Below, one piece after another: positions 1 through 7,945 of a DNA stretch of 64,000 nucleotides. Both the position numbers and the translations under genes were made by a program. The notes beneath the pieces were generated by a model. The model searched no databases. It saw only the letters and a program-made list of their open reading frames with translations, and was not told where the DNA came from. Position 1 is the stretch's first letter. Every line of letters begins with the position of its first letter. This DNA comes from an uncultured Eubacterium sp. (GTDB lineage Bacteria > Bacillota > Clostridia > Lachnospirales > CAG-274): assembly GCA_900551755.1 (NCBI GenBank), contig URXK01000005.1, positions 36,533-100,532 of the forward strand, written 5' to 3'.

Positions 1-109
1 TACCAGTATTTGTAGTGCCAGTATTGTTATTATTGCTACCGTCAGCACCACAGCCAACGAGAGTCAAAGATAAACAAACAAGGGCGAGGAATGAAAGTTT
101 TTTTAACAT
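1..109 (-). CDS. Lipoprotein, N-terminal part only (runs off the window)
   Basis: The reverse strand encodes a start at 109 preceded by a strong AAGGAGG ribosome site (118-124). The product begins MLKKLSFLALVCLSLTLVGC, a lipoprotein signal peptide with lipobox LVGC, and continues into a Gly/Asn/Thr-rich linker. Such linkers are common in substrate-binding lipoproteins of ABC importers, but only about 36 residues are visible, so the function cannot be told. It is transcribed divergently from malQ; a maltodextrin-binding role is possible but unsupported here. Confidence 0.8.
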   Translation of the reverse strand, partial: MLKKLSFLALVCLSLTLVGCGADGSNNNNTGTTNTG

Positions 110-226
110 AATTTTTTCCTCCTTGAGTTATTAATTTGATTTCCTCAATATTTAGTATACGCAATTAGTTTAAATATAAATTAGAAAATTTTTACAATAA
201 GTTTTTAAATAAGTGAGGTTTTTGTT

Positions 227-1786
227 ATGAGAAAATGTGGAATATTAGTTCATCCAAGCAGTTTTCCGTCTAAGTTTGGTATAGGCGATATTGCTTATGG
301 TAAAAAGTTTGTAGATTTTTTAAAGGAAAGCGGTCAAAAAATGTGGCAAATTTTGCCTTTAGGTCATACTGGCTTTGGTGATTCGCCTTATCAGAGCTTT
401 TCAACCTTTGCTGGCAATCCTTTATTAATAAGTCCAGAATTATTGGTTGAGGATAAGTTGCTTAATGAAAAAGATATTGAAAACATACCTAATTTTAGCA
501 GTGAAAAGGTTGAGTATGGCAAAGTAATTGACTTTAAATATGATTTGTATAAAAAGGCTTTTTTAAACTTTAATTTGCAAGATAAAAAATATAAAGATTT
601 TTGCGATAAAAATAAATTTTGGCTTGATGATTATGCTTTGTTTATGGCTTGCAAAAACTTTTTTATAAAAGCAAGAAAAAATACCTATGAAAGCAGAGAG
701 TACAAAACATACTATACAACAGCCTCTAAATATATGAGTGATAATGCTGTTAAAGACTGTTTTTATGGTGGTGCGTGGAACAGCTTTCCAAAGGCTTTAA
801 GAGATAGAGAAAAATCTGCAATAGCTGAATATAGTAAAAAGTTAGTTAATGATATTAATTTTTACAAATTTATTCAATATGAATTTAATAAACAGTGGCT
901 TGATTTAAAGGCTTATGCTAATGAAAATGATATTGAAATTGTTGGTGATATTCCTATATTTGTAGCTAGTGATAGCTCTGATACTTGGAGCAGAAAAGAA
1001 CTTTTTTACATAAATACAAAGGGATTTACAACAAAGGTGGCTGGTGTTCCTCCAGATTATTTTAGCAAATTTGGTCAGCTTTGGGGTAACCCTCTATATA
1101 ATTGGAAAAAACATAAGGAAGAAAATTATGATTGGTGGGTTAAGAGAACAGAAAATATTTTAAATCTTGTTGATGTTGTTAGAATTGACCATTTTAGAGG
1201 ATTTGAAAGCTACTGGTCTGTGCCAATGGGTGAGGAAACTGCTGTAAATGGCAAGTGGAATAAAGGTCCTAATAGGGAAGTATTTGATGCTATAAAAAAT
1301 AAATTAGGTGAGCTTAATATTATTGCAGAGGACTTAGGTGACTTAAATGATGAGGTTATTGCTCTTAGAAATGAGCTTAAACTTCCTGGTATGAAAATAC
1401 TTCAATTTGCTTTTGATGATAGCAGTAATGACTATTTGCCACACAATTATGACAGTGACAATTATGTTGTCTATACTGGTACTCACGATAATGATACTAC
1501 TATTGGTTGGTATAGTGAACAAAGTGACAAGGATAAGGACTACATAAGAAGATATATGAATGTTAGTGGAGATAGCATAAATTGGGATTTAATTAGGCTT
1601 GCAATATCGTCAAGTGCTAAATATTGTATAATTCCAATACAGGATATTATTGGACTTGATAGTAATGCAAGAATGAATACTCCTGGTGTAGCTGATGGTA
1701 ATTGGCAATTTAGATTTAATGAAAATGATTTAACTGAAAATATGGAAGAAACATTAAAATATTTTTGCAAGCTGTTTAATAGATAG
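227..1786 (+). CDS. malQ: 4-alpha-glucanotransferase (amylomaltase)
   Basis: Cytosolic GH77 enzyme that moves alpha-1,4-glucan segments between malto-oligosaccharides and releases glucose, in maltodextrin or glycogen metabolism. The 519-residue length is normal for the short bacterial type. The N-terminal signature WQILPLGHTGFGDSPYQSFS is present. The catalytic motifs follow in order: RIDHFRG (nucleophile Asp, near residue 322), IIAEDLGDL (acid/base Glu, near 368) and GTHDNDT (transition-state Asp, near 420). The ATG at 227 follows a GTGAGG ribosome site. It is monocistronic: it faces a LysR gene across a shared 12-bp-stem terminator, and the divergent neighbour is a lipoprotein. Confidence 0.97.
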   Translation: MRKCGILVHPSSFPSKFGIGDIAYGKKFVDFLKESGQKMWQILPLGHTGFGDSPYQSFSTFAGNPLLISPELLVEDKLLNEKDIENIPNFSSEKVEYGKVIDFKYDLYKKAFLNFNLQDKKYKDFCDKNKFWLDDYALFMACKNFFIKARKNTYESREYKTYYTTASKYMSDNAVKDCFYGGAWNSFPKALRDREKSAIAEYSKKLVNDINFYKFIQYEFNKQWLDLKAYANENDIEIVGDIPIFVASDSSDTWSRKELFYINTKGFTTKVAGVPPDYFSKFGQLWGNPLYNWKKHKEENYDWWVKRTENILNLVDVVRIDHFRGFESYWSVPMGEETAVNGKWNKGPNREVFDAIKNKLGELNIIAEDLGDLNDEVIALRNELKLPGMKILQFAFDDSSNDYLPHNYDSDNYVVYTGTHDNDTTIGWYSEQSDKDKDYIRRYMNVSGDSINWDLIRLAISSSAKYCIIPIQDIIGLDSNARMNTPGVADGNWQFRFNENDLTENMEETLKYFCKLFNR

Positions 1787-1791
1787 CATAG

Positions 1792-1827
1792 AAAGGGACA
1801 ATTTTACATCAATTGTCCCTTTTATAA
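1792..1827. terminator. Bidirectional terminator between malQ and the LysR gene
   Basis: A perfect 12-bp stem (1792-1803 with 1811-1822) around a 7-nt loop, with A tracts and T tracts on both sides. It can end both convergent transcripts. The stop codon of the LysR gene (1822-1824) touches its edge. Confidence 0.85.
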
Positions 1828-2721
1828 AACAGATTTTATGTTATTTGAAGTTTCGTTAATTACAAATTGACAAAAATTTTCTACAACTGGTGGCAGATAG
1901 TGATTATTTTTAGTAGTCATATAAATGTTTCTTTCAACAATAGGGCTAGTTATTTCTATTTGTTTAATATTTAAAGTTTTAAATGAACTCATTTTGGGAA
2001 CTACTGCTATTCCAAAATTATTGGCAACTAAACCTGCAATTACTTCTGTTTCTTCAATTTCATAAGCTATTTTTAATTTATTTTGTACTTTATCAAATAC
2101 CTTGTCTACTACTGCTCTTAATCCAGAATTTTGTGAATAATAAATATAAGGATAATCTAGTGTATCTTCAATGGAAATACTATCGTATTGAGCTAAATTG
2201 TGGTTGGTAGGTACAATAAGAACCAGTGTTTGTTTTGCTATAGTAATTGATGAAAAATCGTTATTTATATTTGAAGCTGAGCTAAATATTACATCATAAT
2301 GATTGTTTATAAGTTCAGATACAAGAGTGTTTGTTACACCAGTGCCAAATGTAAAATGTATGTCAACATTAGGGTAGGCTGCTAAAAATTTTTTAACTAT
2401 TATAGGTATAAAATTTACACCTAAAAATCTTAACATACCTATGCGTATATTTCCAGCACCTATAGAGCCTAAATGAATAGACTCAATACCATTGTTAAGA
2501 GTATTTATTGTGTTTTTGGCACAACTTAAAAACTGTTTGCCAAATATTGTTAGATTTGTATTTCTTCCACTTTTTTCAAACAAAGGAACACCTAATTCAG
2601 TTTCAAGCTGAGAAATTGCGTGGCTAAGGCTAGGCTGAGTAATAAAAAGATGCTCGGCTGCCTTAGTATAATGTTTAGTTTCTGCCAATTCAATAAAGTA
2701 TTTTAAGTGTGTTAAGTTCAT
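1822..2721 (-). CDS. LysR-family transcriptional regulator
   Basis: A 299-residue LysR regulator. The N-terminal winged HTH reads MNLTHLKYFIELAETKHYT and continues through KAAEHLFITQPSLSHAISQL. A periplasmic-binding-protein-like effector domain fills the rest. I chose the ATG at 2721 because the GGAGG at 2727-2731 lies 5 nt upstream; an ATG at 2733 overlaps that ribosome site. It is divergent from the YczE-like membrane gene at 2852. A perfect ATAGAT-AAA-ATCTAT inverted repeat (a T-N11-A LysR box) sits between the two genes, so it probably regulates both itself and that neighbour. The effector is unknown. Confidence 0.93.
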   Translation of the reverse strand: MNLTHLKYFIELAETKHYTKAAEHLFITQPSLSHAISQLETELGVPLFEKSGRNTNLTIFGKQFLSCAKNTINTLNNGIESIHLGSIGAGNIRIGMLRFLGVNFIPIIVKKFLAAYPNVDIHFTFGTGVTNTLVSELINNHYDVIFSSASNINNDFSSITIAKQTLVLIVPTNHNLAQYDSISIEDTLDYPYIYYSQNSGLRAVVDKVFDKVQNKLKIAYEIEETEVIAGLVANNFGIAVVPKMSSFKTLNIKQIEITSPIVERNIYMTTKNNHYLPPVVENFCQFVINETSNNIKSVL

Positions 2722-2745
2722 AAAATCCTCCATTTTAATATAACT

Positions 2746-2760
2746 ATAGATAAAATCTAT
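2746..2760. promoter_or_regulatory. LysR-type binding box
   Basis: A perfect inverted repeat ATAGAT-AAA-ATCTAT, which contains the T-N11-A pattern of LysR boxes. It lies 22 bp upstream of the -35 of the divergent YczE-like gene and just upstream of the LysR coding start, where LysR autoregulation and activation sites usually lie. Confidence 0.55.
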
Positions 2761-2781
2761 TATATCATAAAAAATATTGAT

Positions 2782-2809
2782 TTGACAACAAGGTTTAAAG
2801 TTTTATAAT
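2782..2809 (+). promoter_or_regulatory. Promoter of the YczE-like gene
   Basis: TTGACA (2782-2787), a 16-nt spacer and TATAAT (2804-2809), about 40 nt upstream of the ATG at 2852. Confidence 0.7.
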
Positions 2810-2851
2810 ATAATTTGATTGACAAAAAATATTAAGAAAGGATACATACTT

Positions 2852-3511
2852 ATGGAAGAAAATAAAAAAACACTTAGAGGAGAATTGGCACTTATAGTTA
2901 TTGTATTAATAAATAGCTTTGGTGTTGTGCTTATGTTACATTCAGGTTCAGGCATTTCAGCTATTTCAAGTGTGCCTTATGCTTTTTCAGTAGTTATACC
3001 AAAGGTTTCTTTAGGTACTTGGACTTACATATTTCAAGGACTTCTTGTTTTAACATTGTTTATAATGAGAAAAAAGATAGTTTGGCAATATTTTTGGTGC
3101 TTTGTTGTAGGCTTTGCTTTTAGTGAATGTCTTGATTTTTATGAGTGGTGGATAGATATTTTACCATTAAATATACCTCTTAGAATTTTGTATTTTATTG
3201 CAAGCTACATAATACTTTGCATTGGTATTGCATTATCTAACAGATGCAAAATGCCTATTATACCTACAGATTTATTCCCTAGAGAGGTTTCAGCCATAAC
3301 TGGCATAAGATATTCAAAAATAAAAGTGCCTTTTGATGTAATTTGCCTTTTTGTTACTGGAATTTTGACATTTGTATTTACTGGTCATATTAAAGGACTT
3401 GGAATAGGAACAGTCCTTGCAGCCTTTACAATGGGAAAAACAATTGGATTTATAGGTGATTTAATTGATAAAAGATTTGTATTTGTTTCATTCTTAGAAA
3501 AAAATAAATAA
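2852..3511 (+). CDS. YczE/YyaS/YitT-like integral membrane protein
   Basis: A 219-residue protein with about five hydrophobic helices. The segment MPIIPTDLFPREVSAITG and the following KVPFDVICL match the conserved cytoplasmic loop and helix of the YczE/YyaS membrane family (DUF6198-like). The biochemical role of the family is not known. I prefer the ATG at 2852 (ribosome site AAGAAAGGA at about 2835) over an upstream TTG at 2819. LysR-plus-YczE pairs with divergent promoters are common in Firmicutes, so LysR control is the best guess. The gene ends at its own terminator. Confidence 0.8.
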   Translation: MEENKKTLRGELALIVIVLINSFGVVLMLHSGSGISAISSVPYAFSVVIPKVSLGTWTYIFQGLLVLTLFIMRKKIVWQYFWCFVVGFAFSECLDFYEWWIDILPLNIPLRILYFIASYIILCIGIALSNRCKMPIIPTDLFPREVSAITGIRYSKIKVPFDVICLFVTGILTFVFTGHIKGLGIGTVLAAFTMGKTIGFIGDLIDKRFVFVSFLEKNK

Positions 3512-3517
3512 TAGCTT

Positions 3518-3552
3518 AACGGTATAGGTTACAAAAACTTATACCGTTTTTT
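3518..3552 (+). terminator. Terminator after the YczE-like gene
   Basis: The 9-bp stem AACGGTATA / TATACCGTT (3518-3526 with 3540-3548) is followed by a T run. Confidence 0.8.
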
Positions 3553-3581
3553 GGTTATTACTTACAAAAATTAAAAAGTAT

Positions 3582-3634
3582 ATTGACACAGTGTCAATTA
3601 AGGAATATAATATAGATACTGACACAGTGTCAAT
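3582..3634 (+). promoter_or_regulatory. Consensus promoter flanked by two TetR-type operators
   Basis: TTGACA (3583-3588), a 17-nt spacer and TATAAT (3606-3611) are a perfect sigma-A promoter. The odd palindrome ATTGACAC-A-GTGTCAAT (3582-3598) covers the -35. A second copy, TGACAC-A-GTGTCA (3620-3632), lies just past the start site, 36 bp centre to centre. The tetR gene begins at 3657, so autorepression of the three-gene operon is the natural reading. Confidence 0.85.
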
Positions 3635-3656
3635 AAAAAATAAGGAGCTGAAATTT

Positions 3657-4280
3657 ATGCCTAAGGTTTCTCTTGAACTTACTAATTCAAGAAAGGAAGA
3701 AATTGTAAAGGCTTGCGAAACTCTTTATGAAACAATGAGTTTTAAAGACATTACAATTAAAGAAATTGGAAATATAACATCATTTACAAGAACATCTATT
3801 TATAATTATTTTAGCACAAAGGAAGAAATTTTTTTAGCTTTACTTCAAAAGGAGTATGAATATTGGATAGAGGATTTAAACTCTATTATTGATAAAAATA
3901 CTGAACTTTCAAGAGAAAATTTGGCTGATTGTTTGGCTCATTCTTTAGAAAAAAGAAAAAATATGCTTAAACTTTTGGCAATGAATTTGTACGATATTGA
4001 AGAAAATAGCAGAACAGAAAAACTTGTGGAATTTAAAAAGGTATATGGCTGTTCATTGGCTACGGTTAAAAAAATGGTTGCTAAGTTTTGCAAGGATATG
4101 AATGAAAATAATATAAAAGAATTTTTATTTTCATTTTTTCCATTTGTTTATGGTATTTATCCTTATGCAGTAGTAACTGATAAGCAACGACAGGCTATGA
4201 ATGAGGCTGGAGTTGACTTTGTTTATATGTCTATATATGATATAGCCTTTGCTGGTGCAAAAAGACTACTTGGCGTGTAA
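3657..4280 (+). CDS. TetR-family regulator, probable operon repressor
   Basis: A 207-residue TetR/AcrR regulator. The N-terminal HTH includes FKDITIKEIGNITSFTRTSI and the hallmark YNYFSTKEEIF, residues about 25-65. The ligand domain is helical and divergent. The ATG at 3657 follows AAGGAG; the frame is open upstream only through the operator region. It lies directly behind a perfect promoter bracketed by two identical palindromes and is followed by genes for a carboxymuconolactone-decarboxylase-like protein and a flavodoxin. I infer a repressor that senses a small organic or quinone-like molecule. Confidence 0.92.
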   Translation: MPKVSLELTNSRKEEIVKACETLYETMSFKDITIKEIGNITSFTRTSIYNYFSTKEEIFLALLQKEYEYWIEDLNSIIDKNTELSRENLADCLAHSLEKRKNMLKLLAMNLYDIEENSRTEKLVEFKKVYGCSLATVKKMVAKFCKDMNENNIKEFLFSFFPFVYGIYPYAVVTDKQRQAMNEAGVDFVYMSIYDIAFAGAKRLLGV

Positions 4281-4302
4281 GAATAAAAAAGGAGAGATAA
4301 AA

Positions 4303-4965
4303 ATGGAAATTGAAAAAATGATTAATAATTATGGTGATGCTTATATTGATGCAAATATTGATAAAAAAATGCAGCAACTTTTGATTTTATCAACAATGAC
4401 TGCAACAATGGCTTATCCTCAAATAAAGTTACAAACAGGTGTTGCTCTTGATATGGGCTTAACTCCAGAAGAAATACAGGAAGCTATTTATCAATCTGCT
4501 CCTTATTGTGGTTACACTAAGGCAATGAATTCTATGGCATCAGCTAATGAAATGTTTGCTGAAAGAAATATTGAATTGCCTAAGTCACAGGCAACTGTTA
4601 ATGATGACACAAGATATGAAAAGGGACTTGAGGTTCAGCGTTCTATTTTCGGACCTAAAATCGGTACAATAACTGATGATATGGAAAGTGACCAAAAGGT
4701 TATTACAAGATACCTTTCTGAAATTTGCTTTGGTGATTTTTATACAAGAAAATCACTTAATGTAAAGCAGAGAGAATTAATTACACTTTCTGTTTTAACT
4801 GCAAATGGTGGTTGTGAACCTCAAATTGCTGCTCACACAAATGGTAACTTATCTGTTGGTAATACAAAAGATGAAATTTTAGCTTGTATTTTACTTTGTG
4901 TTCCATATAATGGCTATCCTAGAACATTAAATGCTATTAAGGCTGTTAAGTCTGTTTTAAACTAA
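4303..4965 (+). CDS. Carboxymuconolactone decarboxylase (CMD) family protein
   Basis: A 220-residue protein with two tandem CMD/AhpD-like all-helical repeats. The repeat motifs are YCGYTKAMNSM (about residue 67) and VPYNGYPRTLNAI (near 207). Neither carries the Cys-X2-Cys redox pair of AhpD, so it resembles the gamma-carboxymuconolactone type rather than a peroxidase partner. The ATG at 4303 follows GGAGAG. It lies 22 bp after tetR and 28 bp before a flavodoxin gene, so it is the middle gene of a TetR-controlled operon. The substrate is unknown. Confidence 0.88.
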   Translation: MEIEKMINNYGDAYIDANIDKKMQQLLILSTMTATMAYPQIKLQTGVALDMGLTPEEIQEAIYQSAPYCGYTKAMNSMASANEMFAERNIELPKSQATVNDDTRYEKGLEVQRSIFGPKIGTITDDMESDQKVITRYLSEICFGDFYTRKSLNVKQRELITLSVLTANGGCEPQIAAHTNGNLSVGNTKDEILACILLCVPYNGYPRTLNAIKAVKSVLN

Positions 4966-4993
4966 AAATAAATAAAGTAGGGAGGAATTTAAT

Positions 4994-5470
4994 ATGACTA
5001 AAACATTGGTAACATATTTTTCAGCAAGTGGAGTAACAGCAAAGGTAGCAAAAACTTTGGCTGATGCTATAGGTTGTGATTTATTTGAAATTAAGCCAGA
5101 AACACCTTACACAAAGGCTGACCTTAATTGGATGGATAAAAGTAGCCGTAGTAGTGTTGAAATGAAGAACAAGGAATTTAGACCACCTATTAAAGAAAAA
5201 TGGGACAATATTAATGAATATGACACAATATTTGTAGGTTTTCCAATTTGGTGGTATGTTGCACCTACAATAATAAATACATTCCTTGAAAGCTATGATT
5301 TTTCAAATAAGAAAATTGTTTTATTTGCTACATCTGGTGGCAGTGGTTTTGGTACCACAGTTAATGAGCTTAAGCCAAGTGTTGCTAATTCAACTGTTAT
5401 AAAAGAGGGCAAATTGTTAAATGGTCATTATTCAAAAGATGAACTTAAAAAATGGGTTGAAAGCCTATAA
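4994..5470 (+). CDS. Flavodoxin family protein
   Basis: A 158-residue FMN-binding flavodoxin-fold protein. The phosphate-binding loop is TYFSASGVTAKVAK (residues 7-20), followed by the WMDKSSRSS segment, the FVGFPIWWYVAP loop and the FATSGGSGFG isoalloxazine-side loop. This subgroup is annotated as NAD(P)H-dependent oxidoreductase or flavodoxin. It is the last gene of the TetR operon, with a GGAGG ribosome site. Together with the CMD protein it may act in electrophile or quinone detoxification (inference). Confidence 0.9.
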   Translation: MTKTLVTYFSASGVTAKVAKTLADAIGCDLFEIKPETPYTKADLNWMDKSSRSSVEMKNKEFRPPIKEKWDNINEYDTIFVGFPIWWYVAPTIINTFLESYDFSNKKIVLFATSGGSGFGTTVNELKPSVANSTVIKEGKLLNGHYSKDELKKWVESL

Positions 5471-5474
5471 TGTT

Positions 5475-5511
5475 AAAAAGTGGTGCTGTATTAACAGTAC
5501 CACTTTTTTAA
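5475..5511 (+). terminator. Terminator after the flavodoxin gene
   Basis: A 15-bp stem with one G-T pair: AAAAAGTGGTGCTGT (5475-5489) with ACAGTACCACTTTTT (5494-5508), loop ATTA, ending in T residues. The distal arm lies in the first copy of a 46-bp tandem duplication. Confidence 0.85.
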
Positions 5512-5582
5512 CTAAGAACAGCATCTAATATCATCATTAACAGTACCACTTTTTTAACTAAGAGTAGTATCTAATATCATCA
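5491..5582. repeat. 46-bp tandem duplication at the end of the ZIP gene
   Basis: Two adjacent 46-bp copies (5491-5536 and 5537-5582) differ at only three positions. The inner copy holds the last codons and stop of the ZIP gene on the minus strand. The outer copy is a non-coding remnant that still reads ILDAVLS-stop. The duplication also copied the T-rich terminator arm. Confidence 0.9.
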
Positions 5583-6336
5583 TTATTATAAATCCTAATG
5601 AAAACATAATAGTGCCTATATTAGTGTGAGGTTCACCAGACATTTCAGGAATAAGCTCCTCAACAACAACATATATCATAGCACCAGCTGCAAAGCTAAG
5701 TATATAAGGCATTAAGGGAAGAATTGAACTAACAGCTAATACTGTGGCAAAAGCTCCTATAGGTTCAACAATACCAGATAATGTGCCATACAAAAATGAT
5801 TTCCACCTTTTTATACCTTCTGACCTAAGTGGCATTGAAATAATTGCACCTTCAGGTATGTTTTGTATAGCAATACCTAATGAAAGGGCAAATGCACCAC
5901 TAAGGCTTAAGGCTGTGTTATCTGACATAAATCCAGCATATACTACACCAACTGCCATACCCTCTGGAATGTTGTGTATAGTTACAGCAAGCAAAAGCAT
6001 TGTAGTTTTCTTAAAACTGCTTTTTAAACCCTCGGCGTGGGTGCTTTCAAAGTGAAGATGCGGAACAACTTTATCAATTAATAGCAAAAAAGCTATACCA
6101 ATCATAAAACCTACTGAGGCAGGTATAAATTTTAGCTTGCCCATATTATCAGCAAAGTCTAAAGCAGGAAGAATTAGACTCCACACTGCTGCTGAAGTCA
6201 TAACACCTGATGCAAAGCCTGTTAAAGCTCGCCTAATCATAAAATGAAAATCCCTTTTCATAAAAAACACAAAGGCTGAACCTAATGTTGTGCCTAAAAA
6301 GGGTATAAGTATACCAATAATAATTTTTGAAGTCAT
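5554..6336 (-). CDS. ZIP-family divalent metal transporter (ZupT-like)
   Basis: A 260-residue inner-membrane transporter with eight predicted helices. The metal-site helices show HNIPEGMAVGV (TM4) and NIPEGAIISMPL (TM5), the ZIP signature. A cytoplasmic loop near residues 92-102 holds two His (PHLHFEST). The family imports Zn, Fe or Mn. The ATG at 6336 follows AAAAAGGAG. Its promoter carries a GTTAG-N6-CTAAC inverted repeat like those in front of tatA, the exported hydrogenase and the flavinylated protein genes. The last codons are duplicated in tandem downstream. Confidence 0.93.
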   Translation of the reverse strand: MTSKIIIGILIPFLGTTLGSAFVFFMKRDFHFMIRRALTGFASGVMTSAAVWSLILPALDFADNMGKLKFIPASVGFMIGIAFLLLIDKVVPHLHFESTHAEGLKSSFKKTTMLLLAVTIHNIPEGMAVGVVYAGFMSDNTALSLSGAFALSLGIAIQNIPEGAIISMPLRSEGIKRWKSFLYGTLSGIVEPIGAFATVLAVSSILPLMPYILSFAAGAMIYVVVEELIPEMSGEPHTNIGTIMFSLGFIIMMILDTTLS

Positions 6337-6359
6337 TTTTTCTCCTTTTTAAATATATG

Positions 6360-6406
6360 GTTAGCTATTGCTAACTTATAATAGCATATTAAAATTATTG
6401 TGTCAA
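6360..6406 (-). promoter_or_regulatory. ZIP promoter with GTTAG-N6-CTAAC operator
   Basis: On the minus strand TTGACA (6406-6401), a 17-nt spacer and TATTAT (6383-6378). Two nt further on is the perfect repeat GTTAG-CAATAG-CTAAC (6375-6360), in the first transcribed bases. This is the usual place for a repressor site. Its layout matches three promoters of the redox locus at 32-35 kb. Confidence 0.7.
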
Positions 6407-6455
6407 TACTATAAAACTTTTCTTTAATATTTTATAAAATTTCACAATTAATGTG

Positions 6456-6484
6456 TTGTATTTTCATTAAAAATATTGTAAAAT
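6456..6484 (+). promoter_or_regulatory. Promoter of the first MATE gene
   Basis: TTGTAT (6456-6461), a 17-nt spacer and TAAAAT (6479-6484), 36 nt upstream of the start codon. Confidence 0.6.
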
Positions 6485-6520
6485 ACTACGGTATATTTTT
6501 AATGTAGAGAGGTCAAATTT

Positions 6521-7831
6521 ATGTATCAAAACACAAGTAAAGAAGTTTTTAAAATGAGTGTACCTATTTTCTTTGAACTTCTTTTACAGCTTCTTGTTGG
6601 TAACATTGACCAAATAATGGTCAGCAGATATTCTCAAGGTTCTGTTGCTGCTATTAACAATGGCAACCAAATTATGAATATCATCATCATTGTGCTTAAT
6701 TGTATGAGTGTTGCAACTACTATACTTATTACAAGAGCCTTTGGTGCAGGTGAAAAGAAACAAGCTAAAATTGTAGCAAATGTGTCTGTGTATCTTCTTG
6801 CTAGTTTTAGCATTGTGGTAACAGCAGGTATATTTATATTTAATAGGGCAATATTTAGAGGCTTGTCTATTCCTAAAGAAATACTTGTTGAAACAAGCAA
6901 TTACACAGTTATAGTAGCTAGTTTTATACTTATTCAAGCCTTGTATCAAATAATTGCAGCAATTCTTAGAAGTTACAATTTAATGAAAGAAATTACAATT
7001 GTTGCTCTTATTATGAATGGTATAAACATTGTTGGCAATACAATACTTATTAAGTTTTATGGCATAGTTGGTGCAGCCATTTCTACAGACTTTAGCAAAC
7101 TTATTGGTCTTGTTATAATTACAGTTGTTTTTCTTAAAAAGACTGATATGGATTTGAGCTTTTTAAATATTAAGTATTTTTCTAAAAAAATGGCTAAGCG
7201 ACTTATGATTATAGCAATTCCCTCTGGTGGTGAGGCTTTAAGCTATCAGCTTTCACAGATGTACATACTTAGATTTGTTAATACATTTGGCGTTGCTGTT
7301 ATTGCATCAAGAGGCTATTGCAATATGCTTGCTAATATTGCTTATGTGTATTCAATGGCTATTGCTCAAGCTACTCAAATTCTTGTTGGCTACCTTTATG
7401 GTAAGGGTGATTACAAGAGTATTGGTACTAGAGTAAGAAATTCTTGCCTTATATCTATGGCAGTTTCAGTAGGTCTTACTATACTTATGCTTATTAATTC
7501 AGATACAGTAGTTGGATTGTTTACAAATGAAAGACTTATACTTGACCTTTGTCATCAAGTCCTTTTTGTAGAAATTGTTCTTGAAATTGGCAGAAGTATT
7601 AACATAACTATGGTTAAATGCTTAATTGCTACCGGTGATGTAAATGTACCTGTTATTTTCTGTGTATTTTCTGCTTGGGTTATAGCTGTTGGCTTTAGTT
7701 ATGTGTTTGGCATAAGGCTGGGCTGGGGGCTAGTAGGTATTTGGATAGCTATGGCTTGTGACGAATGTTTAAGAGGTATAGCCTTTATTATTAGATTTTT
7801 GCAAGGCAAGTGGAAAACAGTTAGAGTATAA
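6521..7831 (+). CDS. MATE-family efflux transporter
   Basis: A 436-residue, 12-helix MATE protein with two homologous halves. The N-terminal VPIFFELLLQLLVGNIDQIM and the conserved AAILRSYNLMKEI loop are typical of the DinF/NorM-like MATE branch of Firmicutes. It exports cationic drugs or metabolites by Na+ or H+ antiport; the substrate is not predictable. The start at 6521 follows AGAGAGG. It is monocistronic, with a terminator at 7839-7868, and is divergent from the ZIP gene. Confidence 0.93.
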   Translation: MYQNTSKEVFKMSVPIFFELLLQLLVGNIDQIMVSRYSQGSVAAINNGNQIMNIIIIVLNCMSVATTILITRAFGAGEKKQAKIVANVSVYLLASFSIVVTAGIFIFNRAIFRGLSIPKEILVETSNYTVIVASFILIQALYQIIAAILRSYNLMKEITIVALIMNGINIVGNTILIKFYGIVGAAISTDFSKLIGLVIITVVFLKKTDMDLSFLNIKYFSKKMAKRLMIIAIPSGGEALSYQLSQMYILRFVNTFGVAVIASRGYCNMLANIAYVYSMAIAQATQILVGYLYGKGDYKSIGTRVRNSCLISMAVSVGLTILMLINSDTVVGLFTNERLILDLCHQVLFVEIVLEIGRSINITMVKCLIATGDVNVPVIFCVFSAWVIAVGFSYVFGIRLGWGLVGIWIAMACDECLRGIAFIIRFLQGKWKTVRV

Positions 7832-7838
7832 TTGATTA

Positions 7839-7868
7839 AAAGGTGGTTCGTTTGAGCCACTTTTTTTT
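7839..7868 (+). terminator. Terminator after the first MATE gene
   Basis: An imperfect GTGG...CCAC hairpin (AAGGTGG with CCACTT), then eight T. Confidence 0.65.
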
Positions 7869-7945
7869 GTTGTTAAAGGGTGATGTAAAAGTAATAATTG
7901 CAACAAAAAAACAGCACATTGAGTGCTGTCTTTTGTTTACATATT

